Part shown: positions 8,328-18,916 of the stretch, piece after piece
How positions within the stretch are numbered: the first letter of the stretch is position 1
Layout: every line of letters starts with the position of its first letter
Source of the DNA: Phytophthora hibernalis
Lineage: Eukaryota; Oomycota; Peronosporomycetes; Peronosporales; Peronosporaceae
Assembly: GCA_012656075.1 (NCBI GenBank)
Contig: JAAKBF010000151.1
Span: 992,001-1,056,000, forward strand
DNA: 64,000 bases
Direction: 5' to 3'
Notes under the pieces: generated by a model
Database searches by the model: none
Told to the model about the DNA's origin: nothing
Seen by the model: only the letters and a program-made list of their open reading frames with translations
Translations under genes and position numbers: made by a program

Positions 8328-9407
8328 TCAGAAAGGAATTTCTTTAGCCCCAAAATATTCCTTCTCTAACTCAGACGGTCTGTTTTTATTAATTAAACGG
8401 AGATTTGAGAATGGTTCCCACGTTGAATCATCATATCCAATCCATTTGATAAGATATTTGAACTTCCCGGTTCGCATCTTTTTGTGATCTAAGATCTTCT
8501 CAGCTTCAAAGACTTGGTTCTTGGCGGATGGGGCATCTGTAGTCTCATCGTCAACCGGTTTGATATCATTGAGTGATTTGTAGAGAATATGACCGTTTTT
8601 AGATCTGATTTGGATCCGATAGCCATCGATACCAACTACTTCGTAGATAGACTTACTCCATTGAGCCGATTCTTTCTCAAATTGCTTCTTCTTCAAACGA
8701 TAAAGCACAGAAGTTCCAATTTCGAGTCGATTCTCGAGATTTTCCATAGTTGTGTTGTTATGACTCAATTCTGATTCAATTACCTGTCCAGTCGCTTCAT
8801 TTGGTGTCATTTTGATAGAAGTGTGAACCGTATTGTTGTAGTTGTCGATGACGTCACTAAGAAGCTTAATCGATAAAGGTTGCTTTATCTTCATCAGCCT
8901 CGATTTAAGCGTACGATTGAAGCGCTCAATCTTACCCATTGTTCCATGATCACCTGGCTCGTTATTGTAGTGAGTAATAGATTTTCGCTTGAAATATGCT
9001 TGAGCGTGCCTATTCATGAACTCAGATCCATTGTCGGTTGTCAAAATATCAACGTTAAGCGATTCAAGAGCTTTAATCCCCTTGGAAACACTGCTCCATC
9101 GTTTGTCAGTTAATATCTTAGCAAAACCAATTCTGGAGTTGATATTGATAGCAGTTAGAATGGTATTTCCTCTCCAGAATGCTAAATCAGCTTGCCAACT
9201 ATTTGGATTGGTCGAAGCAATCTTGAAACCATCAAATTGTGTTGTTTTTCCATGGTACCGTTGAATGTCAGTCTGATTACCATACCACTCCTTAACATCC
9301 TTCAATCGAATAGATTTTTCAATTTGTTTAGCCTTCTGATATAGAGCATTGCTGCCGATATACCCTGTTTTTGGATTGTGATATAACTTCGATAGTAGCG
9401 CATCCAT
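8328..9407 (-). CDS. Polinton integrase (DDE, with chromodomain)
   Basis: A 359-residue rve-type integrase. The catalytic triad is Asp74 (WQADLAFW), Asp125 (TTDNGSEF) and Glu161 (GKIERFNRTLK); the last two are separated by exactly 35 residues, the retroviral/Ty3 D(35)E spacing. The N-terminal part is short and I do not see a complete HHCC zinc finger. Residues about 299-345 form a chromodomain (FEAEKILDHKK, KYLIKWIGYDDSTWEPFSNL), which would target insertion to modified histones. All catalytic residues are present and the frame is intact, unlike several neighbours. It cuts and joins the element ends to host DNA. Confidence 0.93.
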   Translation of the reverse strand: MDALLSKLYHNPKTGYIGSNALYQKAKQIEKSIRLKDVKEWYGNQTDIQRYHGKTTQFDGFKIASTNPNSWQADLAFWRGNTILTAININSRIGFAKILTDKRWSSVSKGIKALESLNVDILTTDNGSEFMNRHAQAYFKRKSITHYNNEPGDHGTMGKIERFNRTLKSRLMKIKQPLSIKLLSDVIDNYNNTVHTSIKMTPNEATGQVIESELSHNNTTMENLENRLEIGTSVLYRLKKKQFEKESAQWSKSIYEVVGIDGYRIQIRSKNGHILYKSLNDIKPVDDETTDAPSAKNQVFEAEKILDHKKMRTGKFKYLIKWIGYDDSTWEPFSNLRLINKNRPSELEKEYFGAKEIPF

Positions 9408-9410
9408 GGT

Positions 9411-9418
9411 CTATATTA
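9411..9418 (-). promoter_or_regulatory. TAATATAG box of the integrase gene
   Basis: TAATATAG on the minus strand, 4 bases upstream of ATG 9407. It is a weaker match to the shared box. Confidence 0.3.
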
Positions 9419-9445
9419 GAAACAAAAAATATGGAAATAGATCCC

Positions 9446-12400
9446 CTAAATATCGAGCGGAATCGTAGAAATACCGTCTGACAGTACCTGTCGCTTGTCG
9501 TACCAATAATTGAGCGCTGTTTTGGTTTGAGTATAGGTAATGATCGATTTGGTTTCTTTCGATAGTCTGAAACCCTTGTTAGTACCCCGAAGTGTGATAC
9601 GGTCCCGTACAACTGTCTCAAAACCGTCTGGGCTAAGTACATCAACATTGCGACCACGCCCCTGCTGTACACCCTTAGCACTGACTTTGACCTTGTGCTC
9701 CTCGTCCGGTAGATAGCAGATGTAGTTCTTAGAGGATAATGAGACCATTGCATCACCTCGCCACTCTTCCTTAAATAGTCCAGGCGTGCGGCGATCGAAC
9801 TTGGCTACCTCGGCGTTGTAGTCTCGCGGGAACCACTCATACTTATGCTCATCGAAGTGATCACGTAGTTCAGGCTTGATGCATTCTTTGAATGGGTTCT
9901 CGCAGCTGAACGCGATATAGCCACTGTCCGTGTCCATCTCCTGATATTGAAAGTCTGAACGATCGAAGTAAAAGTCGATGCAGTCATAGTAAAACTGAAG
10001 CATGCGTAGCTTAGCGAGCTGATAGATAGCAATCGATAAATGGATCGGGTTCTTGTTGTTGAGCCGACGCTTTTTCATCGTAATCTCACAAGAATCATTA
10101 AGCTCCTCCAACCCGTGGAACGTAAAGTGTTCGATCTTGCTCTTAATAGCTTTGTCGTTCGACTCATACTTGACCTCTTTGTGCTTGCTCATATCCATTC
10201 CAGATCGACCGAAAGCACTGTTGCCTACAAGTTTCATCATCTCAGCAATCATCGCCTTCGACTTATCAACATCACCCTTTCGTCGAGCGTTTGATACAGC
10301 CTCCATAAATGGATCAAAAGCCTTGTGAGAGCTGGCCTTAATAAAGCAGTAAGTCTTGGTAATCTCCAAACCGTGGGAAAGATACCATTTAAGCAAAGGT
10401 GCGTATATAAGAATCTTTTCACCAAAGTAGCTACCTATCAGCTTACGAGCTGGTTTTGCTCGGCTTTGCTTACGTGCCTCGTTGTACTTGTACATGTGAT
10501 GACCAATGACACTCTCATCAGCACAATCGATTAGCGTATTCTTGAAGATTGGGGTCATCTCACTGAAGTACTCTTTCAAGTGCTCTGGTGTGCGAATATT
10601 ACACTCGAGGAAGCCGAAAATCTTATCAGAAACGATGTCCTCGACAATGCCATCATAAGCCTCGATCGTAGTCAATCGTCCGCATGGCATCTCATTACCA
10701 AGTGCCCATAGGTATAAAGCGTTGGCATCGTATCCGATAATTTTCTTACAGAGCTTACCTCCACGAATCTTCGTCTCGTTGCGCTTAGCGTAGCGATTAA
10801 AGATAATAGATGGACCTCCAGCAATGTTGGCCTTCATCTTAGCGTAGATATCCTTTTCCTCCTTATCAATGCTATACACCAATTTGTCCGAGTTGAACTC
10901 AAGCAACTTCTTATAGCGGAATCCCTTGAGAGACATGTCCTTACGGGCGGTGTTGCACTTGATACAGCTAACCAATACGTTGCCATCGATGTGTCCAAGC
11001 TTGTTGTTGATACGGTCTGCTGAAGCGGTATCGACGGTCAGCTGACAGTAGCATAAACCACACAGATACTTTTGCTTTTGCAACAATGTATTCAAGTGAG
11101 CAAGTGTCATACCAAATTCCCGCTTTGCCTTAGCATCCTGACTCTTGTAGCCACCCATACGCTGGGGTGGAAATTGGAATGCGTTAGCAGGTGTCTTATC
11201 CGGATATTGGAGATTGTTAAAGCAGGTCTGATACATAACTTTTTCACTAAGTCCTGGTAGAGACACACCATCAGCGAACATATCCAGATCGAAACGCATG
11301 AATAGCTCGCGCTGGGCTTTGATAGCCTTGATGAATGGGACTACATCGAGATTGTTGTACCAGACCAGTAGGTCCTTGATGGATTTCATCTCATAGTACT
11401 TCCACACAAACTTCACTCGCTCGTATTCATCATCGCTGATGCTTGTTCCACGGAGCTTGCTGTCAAAAGCTGACTTAGGCGGAATAGTAGTCTGGTTGAG
11501 TACATTGAACGCGGTGATGTATTCATACGGGAAAAGACCCTTGCCAAGACCACAGACACATCTAATTTTGTCATCACATTTGCAGCCACCGAGATATGTC
11601 GTAAGATACTTATCGTAGCTGGTACCAGCCGGTACATAGTTGCTAATATCGAGCATTTTCATGTTCGATGTAGCAATGCACATGTAGCTGGGGTTCTTGA
11701 TAACAGATTTGATGTTGTCAGTACCAATGATGGCGAATAAGTCGCTCTTAATCAAGTTGATATCGTATCGACCCGAATTGAAGCCGAACACTGGAACCTG
11801 ATCAATCTGCTGTTTAAGTCTTCCGTAGTCGGACCTCTGCTTACCAAAGCCAAGACTGTTATGGAAGTGGAAGAAGCTATCATACTTCCCTTCCTTAATC
11901 CAACTCTCCACATCAGACATCTTGTACTTCTTACCCAGATTGACGCCTGGAATTTCCAAACCTGTCAGACCGTGGGCGTTGATGATTTTTGCAGAAGCGA
12001 CTTATACTTATCGACATTGTACTGTTGGATCTTCAGCGATACATCACCGATGTATTTGAACATATCCGTCAGCAGCATCTTCGGATCGTCATTCACAAAG
12101 CAGCGCACCTCCTCGGTTAAGCTATCAGCAACGGATACAGACACAGGAATGTGTTCGTTCGTGAAGACAGTACTTTCACCGTGTTGAGTCGCGGTAGGCT
12201 TAAGGATTGCCTCAAAGTCATAAACAATGAAGTTGTCGATGTATTGATTGGCCTCCTTAATGGAATACTTTGTAAGCAGTGATCGAATCGCGTTAGGAGC
12301 TGGCCTGTAGATAGTTAGCTCAGCAGGGAAGCTCTCAATATTCACAAGCTCGCACTGATTTTTCTTGTGGTTTTTGAGTCTTTCACCGCTCACGAATATC

Positions 12401-13431
12401 ATTTCACACTTGGGGCACTGATACTTAGACTGAAGCATATCGATGCTCTTGATGTAGAGAGCGTGATTCTCGTGTGATAGAATATCCATAGATTCAAACC
12501 CCTTGTCCGACCTACGAATACATTCTACATTCCCAGAAGCTACATCCATGCTATATACGTTAATACCGAGCTGGAAGCAGTCCTCAACCTCATCGAGCTG
12601 TAGCAGGTCAATAGGCTTGAAGCTCCTAAATAGACTCAACGTATACTTTACTCCCTTAAAAGAGCAGTAGCGCTTGAATGCATCCTTCACCTGAGCCTGA
12701 ATTCTGCGAGGATCCTTCTTAGCGCTCTGGAATGTGTGCCAGGTGATGCAGTGGAAGACGCACTTGTTGTTGGTCTTAGGGAAGTTGATTACATGCTTGT
12801 TTTCGCGGATAATCTTAGGAATAACAGCGTCGCTATCCCCAAGAGCATGGTCGCGATGGTAGACTAAAATCTTGAATGCAGTGATCGCCTTAAGCTTATA
12901 TCCGGAGCTGGGGTAGTTCAGCTTGTCAGCCAACTCCATAGACCGAATTTCCGAAATCACCTTCTTTCGAATATCCGCCTTGCTGTTGATTGCGACAGGC
13001 TTATTGAATACATAAGTGTTTGCGAGATTCGGGTAGAAGTAGCGAGTGTCATCAGGATCAGTCTTGCCCACAAGTTCGTACCCGAGAGCAATATTTACCT
13101 TAAAAGCACTTGCCTGAGTTGAAAGAACGTTCTCGAGCTTATCGTAGAAATCAGTAGCCTCGATACCCTCATATAAGTGTGATTCCATGTGATTACCAGT
13201 GTAAAACCGGTACTTGGGATCAGACTTATAGTCAGGCGACATATGCTTCTCAAGGGTTTCAACAGAAACATTGTACTGCTTAGCCACCAATTTCTTGTTG
13301 ACTGAACGAGAAATGTTGCTAACATATACCATCTTTCCAGTTCTACCTCGAACCTTAACCCGGTAGCTGCTACCCCATTTGACAGCTTGGATATTTAATC
13401 TCTTTAATCCTGCGAGTTCGTATGCAAACAT
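9446..13431 (-). pseudogene. Protein-primed DNA polymerase B with embedded HNH module, one frameshift
   Basis: Two frames make one polymerase of about 1,330 residues. The upstream frame (13431-11965, 488 aa) has a zinc finger (CPKC...H...C, about 339-360) and the exonuclease I motif YDFEAIL (Asp405, Glu407). The downstream frame (11959-9446, 837 aa) has exonuclease II (FGFNSGRYD, 58-66), exonuclease III (YNNLD, 201-205), polymerase motif A (DANALYLWAL, Asp411), motif B (KLVGNSAFG), motif C (MDTDSG, Asp676/Asp678) and KxY (744-746). Between exonuclease III and motif A, residues about 288-345 form an HNH-type module: CGLC, then DRINN, GHIDGN, SCIKCN. The frames are separated by a one-base change in an A5 run near 11985, reparable in principle by an assembly correction. 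The polymerase would replicate the element using a terminal protein primer. Confidence 0.92.
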
Positions 13432-13436
13432 ATTGC

Positions 13437-13445
13437 CTATATATC
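13437..13445 (-). promoter_or_regulatory. TATATAG box of the polymerase gene
   Basis: GATATATAG on the minus strand, 6 bases upstream of ATG 13431. Two ATCGACTTTATA-like copies follow further upstream near 13470 and 13503. Confidence 0.4.
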
Positions 13446-13576
13446 TTCGACTAAATTAATCTCGTGAGAATCGACTTTATAATTATTGGACCTTGTATCA
13501 GGATCGACTTTATATTAGGGCTGAGAGAAAAAAATTAAAAATCAGTTAAGCTCGCTTTGCTTAAGTTCGGATTTAC

Positions 13577-13714
13577 TTAAGTAATTCTTCTTCTTACGAG
13601 CACGAATTCTCGCTGCTTAGCCAGTCGCGTTTCCCTTGTTTTCAGATAGTACCGCTTTTGAGCGGCTTTGATTCGCTCTTTGTTAAGTTCGTATTGATCG
13701 GGTGAGTATGTCAT
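13577..13714 (-). CDS. Tiny basic helical protein (45 aa), possibly truncated by an indel
   Basis: ATG 13714 to TAA 13577-13579. The N-terminus is MTYSPDQYELNKERIKAAQK followed by a basic helix rich in Arg, Lys and Gln. A GTATATAAAG box directly precedes the start. A one-base shift near 13610 would give a longer basic tail (RKKKNYLSKSELKQ) in another frame, so the end may be artificial. It is the last gene before the inferred right end of the element. Function unknown. Confidence 0.4.
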   Translation of the reverse strand: MTYSPDQYELNKERIKAAQKRYYLKTRETRLAKQREFVLVRRRIT

Positions 13715-13800
13715 CTTTATATACTATTAACTTTATATTTGTCAGGATGAAAAAATCATGATAAAAAGCAATTTATTAGTGATGCATGCCGAAGGGAGAA

Positions 13801-15116
13801 TCAGCTGAAATAACTCAACGTGGGAATAGATCGAGTGACCTGCCGGGCCACAGCACGCGCCATCTCAATGTCGGGACCTAACATACTGGCGATGTCATAG
13901 TATCGTTCGATGCTCTCACGAATCCCGCCACTTTCACCCTCTCCGATAGGTGGTAACACATTTTTCAGCTTCAATCTCTTCACGGGATTTTGAATGTACG
14001 GGAGTTTGATCTCGGTACCAGTAATGGGAGACTGCGCCAACAGCTTCCTGATCACCTCGAAAGCCTCCCTGGATTCGCGATGGTCGCCGTCTGGATGAGA
14101 GCACAACCATCTTCATCTCCGGAGAACCAGAAGAACATCCACACGGCGTTCAAGTCAGTAAGAAGTGCCATTACTGGGTCTTTGCGAACGATTAGATCCA
14201 AAGCGATTAGCTCCGACATAGCCTGGAACTCGGAGTTACTTTGAACGGCTCTCTTCACTTCAATCAGCATCTTCACTCCTGGCAAGTACTTAACACTGGA
14301 AGGATTCGCCACGGCAATATCGCTGAGAACGAGGAGATCCGTGCTTCCAGCTAGTTCAATGTTGCAACCAGGAACTTCTTTCGTAAGAACTTTTTGCTTT
14401 TTCCACGCCAATCACACACAGCTGCTGCTCCTTCAGCACATCACCAATGTTGTCTTCTACGTATTTATGATAACGTCGTCGCTGCTGCTCCTCAGAGAGA
14501 TCGTGGATCTCTTGTCCGCATTCAACACTCATCCACTGGAATCCGTTGACCGGATTCCCCTTCCAACGTCAAATGGAACTGTGCGCACAGGAACCACCTG
14601 AATGTTTAAGTCTTCCAGTAGCTGCTTGCCCTTGGACGAGTTCATTTCCGAGTGGGCATATCGCTTGCGTTTGGTCAGCACAGTCTGCTCGTACACCTTG
14701 TCAACCTTTTCGACGAGTTGATCCATCCTGGAAGTCTCGCTCGCTGAACCAACTGCACCGCCCGGAACCACCACCAACACGTGGATTTGCTTGGTTTTCG
14801 GTTCTGGCATCCCCTCGAGAACTTCGTCAAGGCCAAACTCCCCATCAAGTTCATTGTCTTCGTGTGTCAGCCCTTCGATTAGAGCAGTCTTTTCCCCTTT
14901 CTTGAGCTTCTTCACGTCTTCCAAGTGAGACGAGAGCCACGTGCCGCCCTCCGTCTTCGCCAGAAAGAGCTGCAGCTCCTTGGCGTCACATGTGATCGTC
15001 TTCGAGTTCTCCTTCTTGATTTCCTTCTTCAAGTGGCCCACCGACTGACTAGCGTCGATGTCCACAGGGAACGCACTCCCTTTCACCCCAACGATGACAC
15101 AGTAGAGAGCTACCAT
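13801..15116 (-). pseudogene. Crinkler (CRN) effector gene, broken by frameshifts
   Basis: The frame 15116-14529 begins MVALYCVIVGVKGSAFPVDI and carries the CRN translocation region: LFLAK at residues 50-54, the DWL-type Leu/Lys/Glu region, and the closing HVLVVVP at 112-118. Downstream frames 14411-14052 (VPGCNIELAGSTDLLVLSD, MLIEVKRAV) and 14106-13801 continue the C-terminal effector domain, so at least two frame changes interrupt it. CRNs are proteins that oomycetes deliver into host cells, where C-terminal domains act mostly in the nucleus and some cause cell death. I cannot assign the C-terminal subtype; the ELAGSTDLLVLSD...EVKR pattern resembles a nuclease-fold region. CRN genes are often broken and repeat-associated, so decay is credible here. 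Confidence 0.85.
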
Positions 15117-15542
15117 CTTTCCTCCAGGCAGCGGATTCTCGATGAGAGAAAAAGAACTTTCTGTTTCTGTAGCGGGTCACTATTGGTCAAAAGTCACGAC
15201 AGATTCTGACCAATGGTAATGGCTCCAAGAGGGGAATTTCCACGAAAATGCAAACCTAGCTTTAACCGTAAATTACGCGAAGAAAAAAATTGCTGTGTGA
15301 TGTTTCATATCGATTTGCGAGAGGTTGTGCGGACGCTTAAGTTGCAACAGATGTCTCCTCACGCTCTCAGCTGGTCGAGCTGTCGCATCGTTAGAAATAG
15401 CTCCTCTCGCTTAGAAATGCTCGAAGCCTATTCTCCTTGTAAAATAATGGTAAGAAAAAAAACTGCCGGTGTAATGTGCCAGTATATACTACTAACGTGC
15501 CAGAGTAATGGCAAAAGTGCAAGGCGTAACACACAAAGATAA
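15117..15542. other. Spacer between Crinkler and MULE relics
   Basis: I see no gene here. The frame that ends the transposase relic runs into this region with loss of similarity, and short direct repeats (GTGCCAG, TAATGG) occur. It may hold the Crinkler promoter. Confidence 0.5.
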
Positions 15543-16470
15543 ATCCTTCAGCACGCCTTGGATCAATATCCTCTGACCTCTCTAACACTTTCTTTATGAC
15601 GTGGAAGAAACACATGATGTAGACCAAATTGTTGCCCTCGCCCAAAATGTGATTAACAGCATTGTACTGGCCGTCATCAACATCTACCATCACGTATTTC
15701 ACTGCTAGTTGCTTCCCGGTAACAGCAGATAAACCCCGTCTGATAGCCGCCAACGCTTTCGTGTACATGGATTCAGTAATCTGAGATGTAATTGACATCG
15801 CCACCTGGGGAACGCTCAGCGCTCGATCGGAAATTCCGATCACTCTTACAGGAATCCCTTCTGATTTAATTTAAATGTGGCGTCCACGTGAAGAATAAAA
15901 GTGTCAGGACAGCGATCCATCAACGTCTTTGGCGCCAATCCCACGAGAAACGGCACTTCGTCCGAGCCGTCTCCAACGAATGGCTTGCTGATATCGATGA
16001 TATCCCAACCAAACGTGAACTCTTGACCTTCATCTTCATTTCCGGTGAATGCAGCCTTATGAGCAAGCTCCTGGATCTTGAAATGATCGTCATTGTACCC
16101 AAGCGTCTTGCGCAAGTAGTAGTGCACGAAATTTTGAATGGACCGTAGGTTTGGCGTTTGCTCCTAAGTCAGATGTTACGTGATGATCTTCATTTCATTT
16201 CGTATTCTGTCTGGCTTTAGGACTTTCACGGCCATGTCCTTGCAGAGCGTCTTCCTCCTTAATGTCATTCACTTTTTGCGTATCTCGTCCACAACTGAGA
16301 AGTGTTGGTTGAGGTCAAAGATAGCCATGCTATCTGACGTCGCACACGCCAGAAGCTATCCACGCCAAGGACATTCGGCGTATGGCACACACTCACGACA
16401 TTTGGTTGAGTTGTAGATGACCAGCGTGTACTTCATGGCGTGTGGGATGGGGTTAAGGCAACACGGACAG
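15543..16470 (-). pseudogene. MULE (Mutator-like) transposase relic
   Basis: Frame 16127-15846 contains the start of the MULE DDE domain (DTFILHVDATFKLNQ, first catalytic Asp). Frame 15843 onward continues it (VIGISDRALSVPQVAMSIT-like, then VKYVMVDVDDGQYNAVN with the second Asp, then MCFFHVIKKV with the conserved His). The two are separated by a single frame change at 15844. Upstream, 16380-16470 holds a Cys-rich segment (CPCC, then CRECVPYAECPWRG), probably the N-terminal zinc domain, followed by further frame breaks and stops. The final catalytic Glu region is absent. It is an inactive fragment of a family common in Phytophthora. Confidence 0.75.
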
Positions 16471-16840
16471 ACTGTTGCCTAGCTTCGTGTAATCTTGAAT
16501 GTCTTGAGCCTCCAGAGGAAGGTTTTGCTGTCGGCATGAGACTGGGAGGCGATGCCAGAAAGGCGAGGTCAAGATGCGTGCAGGCGAGCTCCAGATCCAG
16601 AACGTAGGTGGTGGAGAATTAGGTTTAGAGAGACTCCTCGCCTCCTTTCATTGGTCCACAGCGGGTTCATCTACGTGGTTATATTGTACTGTGTAATCTA
16701 CTGTGTGTGTGACTGTGGTTGAATCTGTGGTCTTTACATCTATCCTTTTTCTAAGTTTTTCAGATTTTTCTGTGTTTTTCGCAGGATGGATTGACAGATT
16801 GCATGGTTTATTGAAGACGTTGTCATTTAACTGCATGTAA

Positions 16841-17813
16841 GCAGGGATTGATAGTCATTTGATTTTGGATGAATGAATATTAATATTGTTTTCAGACACT
16901 AGTTTCAGCTCGCTTGAATGAATATAAATATTTGATCGTATTAATACCCGTATTCAATCTGAGTTAGGGCGTTTCAGGGGATATGTTAAGATGGCTACAT
17001 CGAAGTACGAGTACGTTGTTTGGTTCTTACAGGTTCTTACTAAGAATCCGCCATTTATCCATACTTCGGCGGTGACCGGAAAGACAACCTATTATAGTGT
17101 ATTAAAAGTCATAGGTTTGGTCTGCGCTAGCCTAAATCCGGTATGCCGTTCTTGTCAACCTAATATGTACGCTACTGTTTCGGAGGAGCTACATCCATCT
17201 CATCCTGCTGTCAACTGGAACTATATGAGTAGCTGCTGCTGCGCGTTGGGTAGTTGTCCATAAAAGAGTTTCGTGGTCTCTGTTTCCTCTTGTCTTAGAT
17301 TCTGAGTTCGTTTACCGTTTGTTGCAATTTTCGCTGCAAAAGTTGTTCAAACAAAGCAAGAATTGAAAGCGCACCCATGCATTACTGAGGGGAATAACGA
17401 TAAGATACAAATCCTGACTTAGCAGATAGTCGCACGTCATTTCGATCATCATCGCTGCACAAACGAAACTACAGTACATTTTGTTCGACACACTCCTCCA
17501 TAACATCGACCTCTGGGACATTTCATCGCTGCGGCTTCTTCTTCTAAAATAAGTGGAAGCAGCAGCGGAAACGAGACCAGTGGACAGGGAACCATAAAGT
17601 AAACGTTGCTTGAGACTTGAGGCCTGAACCGTGCAGTTTGTGTTTGTTTTTGACAAGCATATTCATTTGTATTCAAATATATTAATATGACCTCCGCCCG
17701 TCGACCTCCTTCGAGCTATTATATTAATATGGGCGAACCAGATCAAATATATTCATTCGAATATTCGAAAATATTCAAACATACTAATATGCCATTTGAC
17801 TATCAATCCCTGC
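16841..17813. mobile_element. Short inverted-repeat element (putative MITE)
   Basis: A 17-bp perfect inverted repeat bounds the segment: GCAGGGATTGATAGTCA at 16841-16857 and its complement at 17797-17813. The interior near each end is A+T-rich with recurrent AATATTAATAT and TCGAGCT/AGCTCGCT motifs. A related but diverged end (GGAATTGATAGCCATTTGAT) occurs at about 24137. Open frames inside (for example 16991-17263 plus) match nothing I know. No target duplication was recognised. Confidence 0.45.
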
Positions 17814-18126
17814 CTGTGAGAGAGAATCAGTCGGTCTATTTCGAGCTACTTATCATTAGAAAAATCTCGGTACGTTCCTCTTCCACCATGACTGTATATT
17901 GCATCTCCTACTTCCTTTCTCGTTCTACTGGTACGATACGTCGGGCTTCACGGGGGCACTCCTCGAAGGGCACGTGGGTCCGTTGATCAAATCCGGGGTT
18001 AGATTGGTGCGCACTCTTGGCCGAATGCCTAGGCTGCTCTCGTATTCGGAGCAGTCTCCTTTCAGGGACAGAGGACGCCTGGACGGGTGTGCTCTCTTGG
18101 CAGTCCCGACGTATAACGGGCCAGGT
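17814..18126. other. Spacer before the Gypsy LTR
   Basis: No gene seen. It may include part of the long terminal repeat, whose inner boundary I could not fix. Confidence 0.4.
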
Positions 18127-18409
18127 GTGTCCGTTATCTAGCTTACACTATAGATGCGAGGAAGCGTCGGAAGACTCAGAAGACTGAGTCGTAGTATGGA
18201 CTTTGTGGCAAATTAAACTCTGATTTAGGAGAGGGCCCGCCGGGGCCACTCAAATGCTAACTGTCACCGGATTGGCTGAAATGGCTCTCCACTTTCAACC
18301 AATCAAAGAATGACAACGAAGCACACGCTGGCCGTGTCTTCGTATGTACTTTCAATATCAACCTTTATAGATCTACCTACATATGTAACTACAGACTAGC
18401 CCGTTACAT
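18127..18409 (-). repeat. Putative 3' LTR of the Gypsy element
   Basis: On the minus strand it starts TGTAACGGGC at 18409, immediately after a purine-rich tract (AAGAGGGGTGA, polypurine-tract-like), and is proposed to end with AACGGACA at about 18127. No second copy is present in the window, so the boundaries are unproven. Confidence 0.45.
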
Positions 18410-18916
18410 CACCCCTCTTAAGGTTGCACTCACGCCCCGTCAGTGCGAGCGAAGAACACGGAATAGTCTGCTTGGAGTGATGAGCGCGGATGACGAACAC
18501 GACGGGCACGGCGGACAAGGCCTGGAGAGGGAGGGGAGTGCACGCGCTGCTCGTCAGGGGCCACACACACCGTAGCGGCGGCGCCGGAACGTCCGCGCAT
18601 CCATCGAGTCGACACCAGCACGTCGGGCTCACCGACGTGAATACCTTGAGACAACATTCCTCGAGGTTCATCGAAGCAGCACCGTGGCGAGGCTGGTTAG
18701 CACCGTCGACCTTGTGGAGTGCGCGTGGGTTCGATTCCCACGCTGGGCGCCGATCGATGTTCATGCTCGCCGTGCTAATATCGTCCGCGGCACACACGGT
18801 CGAGTATCGTGCGCGTGACAGAAGTCGCGGACGGCTTGTCGTGGTGGCAGTCGTCGCGACGGTCGTCGTCGTTCGAGCAGCCGCGCGAGTATTCATTCAA
18901 TATGTCAGTCGTGCGC
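18410..18916 (-). other. Gypsy 3' untranslated region with a tRNA-like B-box
   Basis: Non-coding between the end of the integrase frame and the LTR. On the plus strand, 18690-18752 includes a T-arm-like GTGGGTTCGATTCCCAC, but no matching 5' acceptor strand was found. Confidence 0.4.

Larger units (their letters stand above)
1..13800. mobile_element. Polinton/Maverick virus-like element, right-hand part
   Basis: A block of genes found together only in Polintons and related viruses: penton-like capsid protein, A32-type packaging ATPase, retroviral-type DDE integrase, protein-primed DNA polymerase B, GIY-YIG nuclease and small basic proteins. Most genes lie on the minus strand; the spike gene and two small genes lie on the plus strand. 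The element runs off the left edge, so its left terminal inverted repeat, major capsid gene and Ulp1-like protease cannot be assessed. The right end is taken to fall between the last small gene (13714) and the Crinkler stop codon (13801). I could not define the terminal repeat or target duplication. Confidence 0.88.

Noticed and set aside
11960..12000. Programmed frameshift in the Polinton polymerase
   Set aside because: An A5 run is present, but there is no clear slippery heptamer or downstream structure, and similar indels occur in neighbouring host genes. Assembly error or decay is simpler.
1..13800. Major capsid protein and Ulp1-like protease of the Polinton
   Set aside because: I searched the visible frames for a double jelly-roll of about 600 residues and for a His-Asp-Cys protease and saw neither. 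They may lie left of the window.
18690..18755. tRNA gene on the plus strand
   Set aside because: A perfect T-arm (GTGGGTTCGATTCCCAC) and a D-arm-like stretch are present, but no complementary 5' acceptor strand or proper anticodon stem. It is more likely a tRNA-derived or chance B-box in the Gypsy 3' region.
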